A stretch of DNA of 8,004 nt from CAZWRK01 sp964635875 (GTDB lineage Bacteria > Pseudomonadota > Gammaproteobacteria > Burkholderiales > Aquaspirillaceae), in contig CAZWRK010000163.1 in NCBI GenBank assembly GCA_964635875.1, forward strand, positions 1 to 8,004. The letters run 5' to 3'. Of this stretch, positions 1 through 6,231 are shown in pieces. Each line of letters starts with the position of its first letter. Position 1 is the stretch's first letter. A model generated the notes under the pieces. The model was not told the origin of the DNA. It saw nothing but the letters and a program-made list of their open reading frames with translations, and did not search any database. The translations under genes were made by a program, and so were the position numbers.

Positions 1-59
1 ACTATCTGGCGCAAGCAGGTTTTAAGGGGCGTGTGAGTGCATTTTGTGCTGCGCCAAAG

Positions 60-89
60 CAAAAGCCCCCAATTTTTTGGGGGCTTTTG
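60..89. terminator. Bidirectional intrinsic terminator downstream of the helicase gene
   Basis: Bases 60-72 pair perfectly with 77-89: AAAAGCCCCC on the left and GGGGGCTTTT on the right, with C60-G89, A71-T78 and A72-T77 extending the stem around a TTTT loop. Read on the minus strand, the GC-rich stem ends in TTTTGC about 43 bases after the helicase stop codon. Read on the plus strand it also ends in a T-run, so it can terminate transcription from both sides. Left of it (1-60) only short open stretches remain, with stops at 23-25 in one frame and 34-36 in another. These could be the 3' end of a plus-strand gene, but too little is present to identify one. Confidence 0.85.
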
Positions 90-120
90 TGTGTGTGATT
101 CTGGCGGTGTGCGCAGAATG

Positions 121-136
121 TCTAATCTAGATTAGA
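121..136. repeat. Perfect 16-bp palindrome across the helicase stop codon
   Basis: TCTAATCTAGATTAGA equals its own reverse complement, with no mismatch and no spacer. It contains the helicase stop codon (132-134) and the last phenylalanine codon partially. It does not extend: bases 120 and 137 do not pair. It is followed on the minus strand by the strong terminator, so a termination role is not needed. Function unknown; it could be a protein-binding site or chance. Confidence 0.5.
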
Positions 137-1781
137 AGTCACGCGGAGGGCGGCCGAAGTGTTGACGACGCTCACCGCTGTGGCTGCGTTCGCCGCTGCG
201 GGGTGCAGACGCGCTACGGTCGCCGTAAGGCTTGCGGTCGCCGCCACCAAAGCCATGGCCTTGAGCGCGATCACCGAAGGGCTTGCGGTCGCCGAAAGAT
301 GAACGGCCACGGTTGTCGCCTTGGCGGTCTTGGCCAAAACCTGCGCCTTGATGACCGAAGCCACGCGGTTGTGCGTCTTGGCTGGTGCGTTCACGGTTGC
401 CGTTTGGCTCGCGGTTGCCGAAGCTATCGCCACGGGGGGCTGCTGCACCGCCACCGAAGCCACCGCTGCGACCTTCGCGTTGGCCGCCGAATGAAGAGCC
501 GCCACGATTGCCACCGCCGAAGCCACCGCGGTCGCCGTACGGCTTGCGATCGCCGAAGCCGCCGCGGTCGCCAAACGGTTTGCCACCACGGCCACCGGAT
601 TTGCCACCAAAGCCACGCTCAGGACGGGCTGTCGGCTCAAGGCCTGCGATTTGTGAAACGGCGATGCGCTTGCCGGTGTAGCGTTCGATCGCTTGAACCA
701 AGCGTTTGTCACGATGGCCTGCCAAGCTGACTGCGACGCCCGAGCGACCAGCACGACCAGTACGGCCAATGCGGTGAACGTAATCTTCAGCTTGACGTGG
801 CAAGTCAAAGTTTACAACGTGGCTGATGCCTGCAACGTCGATGCCACGAGCAGCAACGTCAGTTGCAACCAGAATGCGGGTATGGCCGTCACGGAGGCGT
901 TTCAGTGTGCGGTTACGTTGGTTTTGGTGCATATCGCCGTGTAGGGCTTCCGCACTGTAACCTTTTTCACGTAGCTCATCAGACAGGCTTTCTGCCGAGA
1001 GTTTGGTTGCGGTGAAGACAACAGCTTGGCCTTCGTCTGCTTCTTTGAGAACTGCATCCAGCAGGCGGGTCTTATGGCCCAAATCATCTGCAAAGTGAAG
1101 GCGTTCTTCGATTTTCGATTCGTGGCTCGGTACGGCTGCGATTTCGACGCGCTCAGGATTGCGGGTCAGTTGTAGTGCTAAAGCACCGACAACGCCGTCG
1201 AGTGTCGCTGAGTACAGCAGTGTTTGGCGGCTTTCTGGGGTGCGGCTAACAATGGCGCGGATGTCATCAATGAAGCCCATGTCGAGCATGCGGTCAGCTT
1301 CATCAAGAATCAGGACTTCAAGTTGGCTCAGGTCGACACGGCCACGCTCCATGTGATCCATCAGGCGGCCCGGTGTGGCAACGATCAGGTCAACACCTTG
1401 TTGCAAGCGGCGAACTTGCAAACCAAATGAAGTACCACCGACCAATGCAGCAACGCGGAAACCACGAACGCGACGGCCGTAGGTTTCAGCCGCTTTTTGG
1501 ACTTGTTGAGCCAGTTCGCGAGTCGGAGCCAGAACCAAAACGCGCGGAGCTGCACCTTGTGCGCGGCGTTCGTTTTGTTGGGTACTGTTGGAGATGCGAG
1601 TCAATGTCGGCAGCAAGAAGGCTGCTGTTTTACCGCTACCTGTGTGCGAAGACACCAGCAAGTCAACACCGGCAATCGCGCGCGGAATCGCTTGAACTTG
1701 TACGGGTGTTGGGGTGGTGTAGCCTTCAGCTTCGAGTGCGGTAATCAGTGTTTGGGGTAGACCGAGATCAGAAAATTGCAT
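132..1781 (-). CDS. DEAD-box ATP-dependent RNA helicase with Gly/Arg-rich tail (RhlE/DeaD-like)
   Basis: ATP-driven unwinding of RNA duplexes in the cytoplasm, in roles such as ribosome assembly, mRNA decay or cold adaptation (family knowledge). The 549-residue product has all core motifs in order: Q motif (about 3-28), Walker A SHTGSGKT (45-52), PTRELAQQ (86-93), TPGRL (136-140), DEAD (160-163), SAT (191-193), VVFTATK (254-260), ATDVAARGID (306-315) and HRIGRTGRAGR (336-346). Residues from about 386 to the end are a low-complexity Gly/Arg/Asp/Phe tail with repeated GDRKP(F/Y)GDR units, probably an RNA-binding extension. The start at 1781 is chosen because AAGGA lies 6 bases upstream and the Q motif begins there; an in-frame ATG at 1826 would add 15 unconserved residues. 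RhlE, DeaD and SrmB are hard to separate by eye, so no symbol is given. It is preceded by a long leader and followed by a strong terminator, so it is probably monocistronic. Confidence 0.95.
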   Translation of the reverse strand: MQFSDLGLPQTLITALEAEGYTTPTPVQVQAIPRAIAGVDLLVSSHTGSGKTAAFLLPTLTRISNSTQQNERRAQGAAPRVLVLAPTRELAQQVQKAAETYGRRVRGFRVAALVGGTSFGLQVRRLQQGVDLIVATPGRLMDHMERGRVDLSQLEVLILDEADRMLDMGFIDDIRAIVSRTPESRQTLLYSATLDGVVGALALQLTRNPERVEIAAVPSHESKIEERLHFADDLGHKTRLLDAVLKEADEGQAVVFTATKLSAESLSDELREKGYSAEALHGDMHQNQRNRTLKRLRDGHTRILVATDVAARGIDVAGISHVVNFDLPRQAEDYVHRIGRTGRAGRSGVAVSLAGHRDKRLVQAIERYTGKRIAVSQIAGLEPTARPERGFGGKSGGRGGKPFGDRGGFGDRKPYGDRGGFGGGNRGGSSFGGQREGRSGGFGGGAAAPRGDSFGNREPNGNRERTSQDAQPRGFGHQGAGFGQDRQGDNRGRSSFGDRKPFGDRAQGHGFGGGDRKPYGDRSASAPRSGERSHSGERRQHFGRPPRDF

Positions 1782-1829
1782 AATTATTCCTTCTGCATGG
1801 CCCTGACGCAATGGCGTGGGGCGCATTTA

Positions 1830-1952
1830 GATTTGGTGAGGTGGCTGGCCCTAGCGTTGGGGTGAGGGCCGATCAGTGTTCGTCAGCGCCTTAAGGGTAA
1901 GGCTTGCGAAACACAAGGCACCGGCGCCAACCGGAAACGTTGTCACCAAATC
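1830..1952 (-). promoter_or_regulatory. Candidate structured RNA domain in the helicase mRNA leader
   Basis: GATTTGGTGA (1830-1839) is exactly complementary to TCACCAAATC (1943-1952), a 10-bp helix closing a domain of 123 bases. Inside are two perfect hairpins: GGCCCT/AGGGCC (1847-1852 with 1865-1870) and GCCTTA/TAAGGC (1888-1893 with 1898-1903, tetraloop). A further 1843-1849 with 1926-1932 helix works with one U-G wobble on the minus strand but has a C-A mismatch on the plus strand, which favours the helicase mRNA; it partly competes with the first hairpin. The domain ends about 48 bases before the helicase start codon. No known riboswitch or leader class was recognised. Long regulated leaders are known for some RNA helicase genes such as E. 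coli csdA/deaD. Confidence 0.45.
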
Positions 1953-2165
1953 GGCAGAAAGTCATGCAGCCGCGGTGCAAAGAAAAGGTCGGGGACGATG
2001 GGGCTGCGAATACAGTCCCGTGAACAAACCTGCCGAAGAATACGGCGGAGGTGGTCAACTACTGCACTGCAACTACAAGAGCGCAATATTACGATATTTT
2101 TTCAGTAAGCGCTATTGTTTTTTATTGTTTTGCTTAATGAGTGGCATTTTATTTTTAATGGCTTT

Positions 2166-2197
2166 GGATGGAAGTGACTTTTATGTCAATTCCATCC
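2166..2197 (-). terminator. Hairpin just downstream of fadD, possible 3'-end structure
   Basis: GGATGGAA (2166-2173) pairs with TTCCATCC (2190-2197). After one G/A mismatch, TGAC (2175-2178) pairs with GTCA (2185-2188) around a 6-base loop. It begins about 13 bases after the fadD stop codon. In the fadD direction it is followed by AAAGCCATT and not by a U-run, so it is a poor intrinsic terminator. It may be a stabilising 3' hairpin or act with Rho. On the plus strand it is followed by TTATTTTG, a somewhat better T-rich tract, but no plus-strand gene ends here. Confidence 0.4.
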
Positions 2198-2210
2198 TTA
2201 TTTTGTGGTT

Positions 2211-3896
2211 TTAGTGGGGTTTGGCTTGCTGGGCTAGACTTTCGTCACGCAAAGCTCTACGCAGAATTTTTCCGACATTTGTTTTGGGCAGCTCGGATCG
2301 AAATTCAACTTCTCGTGGCACTTTGTAGCCGGTTAAATTCTCTTTGCAGTATTGAATCAATTCTTTCTCTGTTAAAGAGGCGTCTTTCTTTGCAACGTAA
2401 ATTTTTACGACCTCTCCCGATTTTTCATCTGGGATGCCAATGCACGCAACCTCAAGTACTTTTGGATGCGCAGCTACGACATCTTCGATTTCGTTCGGGT
2501 AAACATTAAAGCCCGACACCAAAATCATGTCTTTTTTGCGGTCAACCAGTTTGACAAAGCCCGCCTCAGTAATAACAGCCATGTCGCCAGTTGCAAGGAA
2601 GCCATCTTTGCCTAGAACCTTTTGGGTTTCTTCGGGGCGATTCCAATAGCCTTTCATGACCTGTGGGCCTTGAATATAGAGTTCTCCTTCTGTGCCCACG
2701 GGTACTTCTTGTCCTTCCGTGTTTCGGATTTGAATGTCTGTAGAAGGGATGGGAACGCCAATTGTGCCGTTGTAATCGGTGATGTTGAGCGGGTTAATGC
2801 AGGCCGCTGGCGAGGTTTCGGTTAGTCCATAGGCTTCGATGAGGCCTGTGCCGGTGACTTTTCGCCATTTGTCAGCGACCGCTTTCTGTACCGCCATGCC
2901 GCCGCCCAAGGCAATGCGCCATGTTGAAAAGTCGATGCTTGCAAAGTCAGGATGGTTCAGTAGTGCGTTAAAGAGTGTATTGACGCCGGTAATGGCCGTT
3001 ACGGGGTATTTTTTGATTTCTTGAATAAACCCGCCGATGTCTCGGGGGTTGGTAATCAGCACATTGAGTGCGCCGACTTCCGTGAAAATCATGAGGTTCG
3101 CGGTGAGAGAGAAAATGTGATACAGCGGTAGTGCGGTCACAATCACTTCTTCGCCTTCATGGACAAAGTGCTTTAGCCATTCACCCGCTTGCAGCATATT
3201 GGCGATAATGTTTTTGTGCGTCAGCATTGCGCCTTTAGAGACGCCGGTAGTGCCGCCGGTGTACTGCAAAAAGGCAATGTCATCGTGCTGTAGGGCGACA
3301 GGCTGGAAGGTCTGCGTTTTGCCTCGTTTGAGTGCGTCGTTAAAGCGAGTGTGGGTGAGGTCCCATTTTGGAACCATCTTTTTCACGTATTTAACAACGG
3401 CATTCACGATCAGCCGTTTCGGGAAGCCGAGCAAATCGCCGATAGATGTCACTACGACATGCTTGACCGTGGTTCTTTTGATGACGCTTTGGAGTGTTTT
3501 GGCAAAATTCTCCAAAATGACGATGACTTCTGCACCAGAATCTTTGAGCTGGTGTTCAAGTTCGCGCGGGGTGTAGAGCGGGTTGACGTTAACAACGGTC
3601 ATCCCTGCGCGAAGTGCGCCGAATACGCAAACGGGATATTGTAGTAAGTTCGGCATCATGATGGCGATGCGAGTGCCGCGTTGGAGTTTGAGCTCGTTTT
3701 GGAGGTAGGCCGCAAACTGGATGGTTAGGATGTCAAGTTCACCGTAGCTCAGCACTTTGTCCATGTTGGCCATGGCCGGTCGGTCTTTAAATTTTTTGAC
3801 CGCATGGTTAAAGACTTCTGGAATAGATTGAAAGCTATTGATATCGATTGTGGGTGAGACGCCCTGTTGGTAATTTTTAAGCCAAATTTTTTCCAT
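2211..3896 (-). CDS. fadD: Long-chain fatty acid--CoA ligase (acyl-CoA synthetase)
   Basis: Activates long-chain fatty acids to acyl-CoA through an acyl-adenylate (ATP to AMP + PPi), at the inner face of the inner membrane, feeding beta-oxidation. The product of 561 residues matches E. coli FadD in length and nearly collinearly by eye, including MMPNLLQYPV (80-89) and VNVNPLYTPRELEHQL (102-117). Adenylate-forming motifs are intact: P-loop YTGGTTGVSKG (212-222), TALPLYHIF (254-262), YGLTE (356-360), ATGD (435-438), hinge VDRKKDMILVSGFNVYP (451-467) and the catalytic lysine K543 in GKILRR. The ATG at 3896 has AAGGAG 9 bases upstream. No partner beta-oxidation gene is adjacent; the gene is divergent from rimP, and a probable repressor operator lies in the shared upstream region. 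Nothing is missing or disrupted. Confidence 0.97.
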   Translation of the reverse strand: MEKIWLKNYQQGVSPTIDINSFQSIPEVFNHAVKKFKDRPAMANMDKVLSYGELDILTIQFAAYLQNELKLQRGTRIAIMMPNLLQYPVCVFGALRAGMTVVNVNPLYTPRELEHQLKDSGAEVIVILENFAKTLQSVIKRTTVKHVVVTSIGDLLGFPKRLIVNAVVKYVKKMVPKWDLTHTRFNDALKRGKTQTFQPVALQHDDIAFLQYTGGTTGVSKGAMLTHKNIIANMLQAGEWLKHFVHEGEEVIVTALPLYHIFSLTANLMIFTEVGALNVLITNPRDIGGFIQEIKKYPVTAITGVNTLFNALLNHPDFASIDFSTWRIALGGGMAVQKAVADKWRKVTGTGLIEAYGLTETSPAACINPLNITDYNGTIGVPIPSTDIQIRNTEGQEVPVGTEGELYIQGPQVMKGYWNRPEETQKVLGKDGFLATGDMAVITEAGFVKLVDRKKDMILVSGFNVYPNEIEDVVAAHPKVLEVACIGIPDEKSGEVVKIYVAKKDASLTEKELIQYCKENLTGYKVPREVEFRSELPKTNVGKILRRALRDESLAQQAKPH

Positions 3897-4013
3897 GTGA
3901 ATTTTCTCCTTCGTGTAGGGTTGTGGTCATCTTTGTTGGGTGTGACCTTAAAAGCGATCGGGGCAGCGCACGATTGCTAGACATATTAAAGAAGGTATTT
4001 TGAGTGTAGTGTA

Positions 4014-4043
4014 ATTAGACTGTCGGTCCGCGCTTAATCCGAA
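4014..4043 (-). promoter_or_regulatory. Possible fadD promoter
   Basis: On the minus strand TCTAAT (4014-4019) matches the -10 consensus at 5 of 6 positions. TTCGGA (4038-4043), 18 bases upstream, is a weak -35. The -35 falls inside the palindrome at 4034-4059, an arrangement that would let a bound repressor block RNA polymerase. The predicted transcript would have a leader of roughly 110 bases. The weak -35 makes this tentative. Confidence 0.35.
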
Positions 4044-4059
4044 CGATCGTTTGAATTAA
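4034..4059. promoter_or_regulatory. Palindromic operator candidate, PsrA/TetR fatty-acid regulator type
   Basis: The 26 bases from 4034 to 4059 form a near-palindrome with 11 of 13 symmetric positions matching. The centre is AACGATCGTT (4042-4051), the outer arms are TTAAT and ATTAA, and the mismatches are at pairs 4041/4052 and 4039/4054. The minus-strand core, CAAAC-GATC-GTTCG, fits the reported PsrA element (G/C)AAAC-N2-4-GTTTG(G/C) apart from one base in the second arm. PsrA and related TetR proteins repress fatty-acid oxidation genes and release DNA on binding long-chain acyl ligands. The site lies about 140 bases before the fadD start. The regulator itself is not in the window. Confidence 0.55.
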
Positions 4060-4102
4060 TTTGCACTGTAACGGAATTGCTTTTGAAGAGAAAGCACTTT
4101 GC

Positions 4103-4120
4103 ATGCTGCGACTGCAGCAT
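4103..4120. repeat. Perfect 7-bp inverted repeat upstream of rimP
   Basis: ATGCTGC (4103-4109) and GCAGCAT (4114-4120) are exact inverted repeats around the 4 bases GACT. The repeat lies just upstream of the proposed rimP -35 element and is not followed by a T-run on either strand, so it is not a terminator. It could be an operator, or a leader hairpin if transcription of rimP starts further upstream than proposed here. Confidence 0.4.
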
Positions 4121-4126
4121 AAGCGT

Positions 4127-4155
4127 TTGACGGCTATTTCACTTTGTTGTAAAAG
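4127..4155 (+). promoter_or_regulatory. Possible promoter of the rimP-nusA-infB operon
   Basis: TTGACG (4127-4132, 5 of 6 to the -35 consensus) is followed after 17 bases by TAAAAG (4150-4155, 4 of 6 to the -10). An alternative -10, TAAGAT at 4160-4165, has no good -35. Transcription would start near 4162, giving a leader of about 60 bases that begins just before the terminator-like hairpin. Confidence 0.35.
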
Positions 4156-4180
4156 CTGTTAAGATCAAGATGATTTACCG

Positions 4181-4206
4181 ATGGGCATTGCGCCCATTTT
4201 TTATTT
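4181..4206 (+). terminator. Terminator-like hairpin in the rimP leader, candidate attenuator
   Basis: ATGGGC (4181-4186) pairs with GCCCAT (4192-4197) around loop ATTGC, and the run TTTTTTATTT follows immediately (4197-4206). This is the form of an intrinsic terminator. It ends directly before the rimP ribosome binding region (GGA near 4209-4211) and 15 bases before the ATG. Because the gene upstream (fadD) is divergent, no plus-strand gene ends here, so the hairpin must act on the operon's own leader transcript. A putative rimP-leader attenuator has been described for gammaproteobacteria, and nusA operons are known to be autoregulated; membership of this hairpin in that class is inference. 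Confidence 0.6.
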
Positions 4207-4220
4207 GCGGAACAAAAATA

Positions 4221-4646
4221 ATGGACGTTCGTTCGATTCTGGAAAATACCCTGCCAGGCTTGGGTTATGAGTTTGTAGACCTTGAATTAACTCGAGGTGG
4301 CGGTATGCGGCTTTTTATCGACAAGCCGGAGGGGATTACTGTTGAAGACTGTGTACGGGTAAGCAATCACCTGACGCATCTTTTTATGGTAGAAAATGTC
4401 GATTACGAACGTCTGGAAGTGTCATCCCCCGGTCTGGATCGTCCGCTTAGAAAAGAGGCGGATTTCATCCGCTTTGTTGGATCCCTTGTCAAGATCAAGA
4501 CACGTGTATCGATTGATGGACGTAAGCATTTTGTTGGCCGCCTATTGGGCCTCGAAGAAGATGCTGTACGGATCGAAATTGAGGGGCGCGAATGGGCGAT
4601 CCCCCTTTCTTCAATTGATCGCACACGGCTTGAGCCGGAGTTTTGA
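4221..4646 (+). CDS. rimP: Ribosome maturation factor RimP
   Basis: Assists assembly of the 30S ribosomal subunit by binding free 30S particles (known for the family). The 141-residue protein has the N-terminal alpha/beta domain (about 1-77) with the family signature LEVSSPGLDRPL (65-76), and a C-terminal SH3/Sm-like domain (about 85-140) with VGRLLG (105-110) and the ending IDRTRLEP. The length is close to the usual 140-155 residues. ATG 4221 is chosen because MDVRSILENTLPGLGYEFVD is the normal family N-terminus. An in-frame ATG at 4170 would translate through the terminator-like hairpin and lacks a Shine-Dalgarno sequence. The ribosome binding site for 4221 is weak (GGA, about 9 bases upstream). 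It is the first gene of the operon, with nusA 48 bases downstream. Confidence 0.96.
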   Translation: MDVRSILENTLPGLGYEFVDLELTRGGGMRLFIDKPEGITVEDCVRVSNHLTHLFMVENVDYERLEVSSPGLDRPLRKEADFIRFVGSLVKIKTRVSIDGRKHFVGRLLGLEEDAVRIEIEGREWAIPLSSIDRTRLEPEF

Positions 4647-4694
4647 CCTGTTGTCCGAGCAAGGGCTGGGCAGACACACGTATTCGGAGGAAAC

Positions 4695-6179
4695 ATGAAT
4701 CGCGAAATTTTGTTGCTAGTGGATGCGCTGGCACGTGAAAAAAATGTAACTCGAGACATCGTATTTGGTGCGCTCGAAGTGGCTCTAGCATCCGCCACCA
4801 AGAAAAAGCTGAACGAAGACGATATCGATATTCGAGTTGAAATTGATCGCAATACTGGGGCATACCACACCTTCCGTCGCTGGACGGTTGTCGAAGACAA
4901 CGATCATGAGTTTCCGAGTCGTGAAATTGCGGTTTCTGATGCTGAAGAGCACGGGGTTGATCGCATTGTCGGTTCTGTCAAAGAAGAGCCGGTGGCTGCG
5001 ATTGAGTTCGGTCGCATCGGTGCACAAACAGCTAAGCAAGTGATTTTGCAGCGCATCCGCGATGCGGAGCGTGAGCAAATTCTGAATGACTTTTTGGATC
5101 GCCGTGAATACCTCATTAATGGCAGCATCAAGCGTATTGAGCGCGGGAATGCCATCGTTGAGTGTGGCAAGCTAGAGGCTGTCTTGCCTCGTGATCAAAT
5201 GATCCCCCGTGAAAATTTGCGTGTTGGTGATCGTGTTCGTGCGTATTTGTTGCGTGCAGACCGTGCAGGGCGTGGCCCCCAGCTCATTTTGTCGCGCACC
5301 ACGCCTGATTTGGTGGTGAAGCTATTTGAGCTGGAAGTGCCAGAAATCGAAGAAGGTCTGCTTGAGATCCGTGGTTGTGCGCGTGATCCCGGCAGTCGTG
5401 CAAAAATTGCTGTAAAAGCAAATGATCCGCGTATCGACCCTCAAGGCAGTTGTATTGGCATGCGCGGTTCCCGCGTTCAAGCTGTGACGACCGAATTGGC
5501 GGGTGAGCGCGTTGATATTGTGCTGTGGGCTGCAGATTCTGCGCAGTTCGTCATCAATGCCTTGTCTCCGGCTGAAGTCAGCCGGATTATGGTGGATGAA
5601 GAAAAACACAGCATGGATGTTGTGGTTGAAGAAGATCAACAAGCTTTAGCTATTGGTCGTGGTGGGCAGAATGTTCGTCTAGCCTCTGAACTGACTGGCT
5701 GGTCATTGAATATCATGACTTCCTCCGAAGCAGAGAAAAAGCACGAAGCAGAAGATGCAGCATTGCGTGATCTGTTTATCCGTGCGCTGGACGTTGACGA
5801 AGAGGTCGCCTCTATTTTGGTCGGCGAAGGCTTTTCAACGCTTGAAGAAGTCGCTTATGTTCCGTTGTCTGAAATGCTGGAGATTCCATCTCTGGATGAA
5901 AATACCGTCAACGAATTGAGAAATCGCGCTCGCAATGCCCTTTTAACACAGGCTATTGTGTCTGAAGAGCAAGTTGAAACCGTCTCTGCTGATCTAAAAG
6001 ATCTCGCAGGATTGGACGCCGAAACTCTCCGCATACTTGCCGAAAACGATGTCAAAACCCGTGATGAGCTGGCCGATCTTTCCGTTGATGATTTGGTCGA
6101 GATGACCGGCGTCAGTAGTGAAGTTGCTCATGCGTTAATCCTTAAAGCTCGTGAGCATTGGTTCAAGCAATCAAGCTGA
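4695..6179 (+). CDS. nusA: Transcription termination/antitermination protein NusA
   Basis: Binds RNA polymerase and nascent RNA, promotes pausing and intrinsic termination, and takes part in antitermination on rRNA operons. The 494 residues match the E. coli length. Domains in order: polymerase-binding N-terminal domain (about 1-125, with ATKKK at 34-38 and TFRRW at 59-63), S1 domain (about 135-200), KH1 with DPGSRAKIAV (231-240) and GMRG (255-258), KH2 with AIGRGGQNVRLAS (319-331), then two acidic helix-hairpin-helix repeats (about 364-415 and 438-488), the arrangement seen in E. coli. The ATG at 4695 has GGAGG 4 bases upstream. It is second in the operon, and infB follows after 52 bases. 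NusA is a natural candidate for feedback on the terminator-like hairpin before rimP. No irregularity was seen. Confidence 0.98.
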   Translation: MNREILLLVDALAREKNVTRDIVFGALEVALASATKKKLNEDDIDIRVEIDRNTGAYHTFRRWTVVEDNDHEFPSREIAVSDAEEHGVDRIVGSVKEEPVAAIEFGRIGAQTAKQVILQRIRDAEREQILNDFLDRREYLINGSIKRIERGNAIVECGKLEAVLPRDQMIPRENLRVGDRVRAYLLRADRAGRGPQLILSRTTPDLVVKLFELEVPEIEEGLLEIRGCARDPGSRAKIAVKANDPRIDPQGSCIGMRGSRVQAVTTELAGERVDIVLWAADSAQFVINALSPAEVSRIMVDEEKHSMDVVVEEDQQALAIGRGGQNVRLASELTGWSLNIMTSSEAEKKHEAEDAALRDLFIRALDVDEEVASILVGEGFSTLEEVAYVPLSEMLEIPSLDENTVNELRNRARNALLTQAIVSEEQVETVSADLKDLAGLDAETLRILAENDVKTRDELADLSVDDLVEMTGVSSEVAHALILKAREHWFKQSS

Positions 6180-6231
6180 CATGGTGATGCTGGAGTAACG
6201 CAAACGGACACGTATTAGGACAGGAGAATTC

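Larger units (their letters stand above)
1782..2210 (-). other. Intergenic region: probable long 5' leader and promoter zone of the helicase gene
   Basis: This gap of 429 bases has no convincing gene. It splits in composition: 1782 to about 2080 is GC-rich and full of inverted repeats, whereas about 2085-2165 is AT-rich, as expected for a promoter zone. Read on the minus strand this suggests a helicase transcript with an untranslated leader of up to about 300 bases. No clear -35/-10 pair could be picked; TAATAT on the minus strand (2086-2091) has no good partner at 16-18 bases. The open frame 1876-2214 on the plus strand has no ribosome binding site and no recognisable family, and is treated as chance. 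The leader interpretation is inference. Confidence 0.5.

Noticed and set aside
1..60. Possible 3' end of a plus-strand gene before the terminator
   Set aside because: All three frames give only short tails and none is recognisable, so no gene could be supported.
122..808. Long antisense and alternate frames opposite the helicase tail, rich in Ala/Val/Thr
   Set aside because: They are shadows of the GC-biased Gly/Arg-rich repeat codons; the DEAD-box frame is clearly the coding one.
1782..1826. In-frame upstream ATG for the helicase adding 15 residues
   Set aside because: The ATG at 1781 has AAGGA at 6 bases and begins the normal Q-motif region; the extension is not family-like.
1830..2080. 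Possible 6S RNA, RNase P RNA, tmRNA or SRP RNA in the structured gap
   Set aside because: Short resemblances to 6S were seen (for example GCCTTAA and a TGAG...CCGAT-like stretch), but order and pairing did not fit, and the hallmark sequences of the other three RNAs were not found.
1876..2214. Plus-strand open frame of 112 codons in the gap between helicase and fadD
   Set aside because: There is no ribosome binding site and no recognisable domain, the amino-acid composition changes abruptly at the AT-rich part, and the frame runs into the end of fadD. Structured leader sequence explains the region better.
4170..4220. In-frame upstream ATG for rimP adding 17 residues
   Set aside because: It would translate the terminator-like hairpin and T-run, has no Shine-Dalgarno sequence, and the extra residues are not part of the family N-terminus.
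4161..4501. Repeated word AAGATCAAGA at 4161-4170 and 4492-4501
   Set aside because: A 10-base repeat, one copy in the leader and one in rimP coding sequence, with no supporting structure; likely chance.
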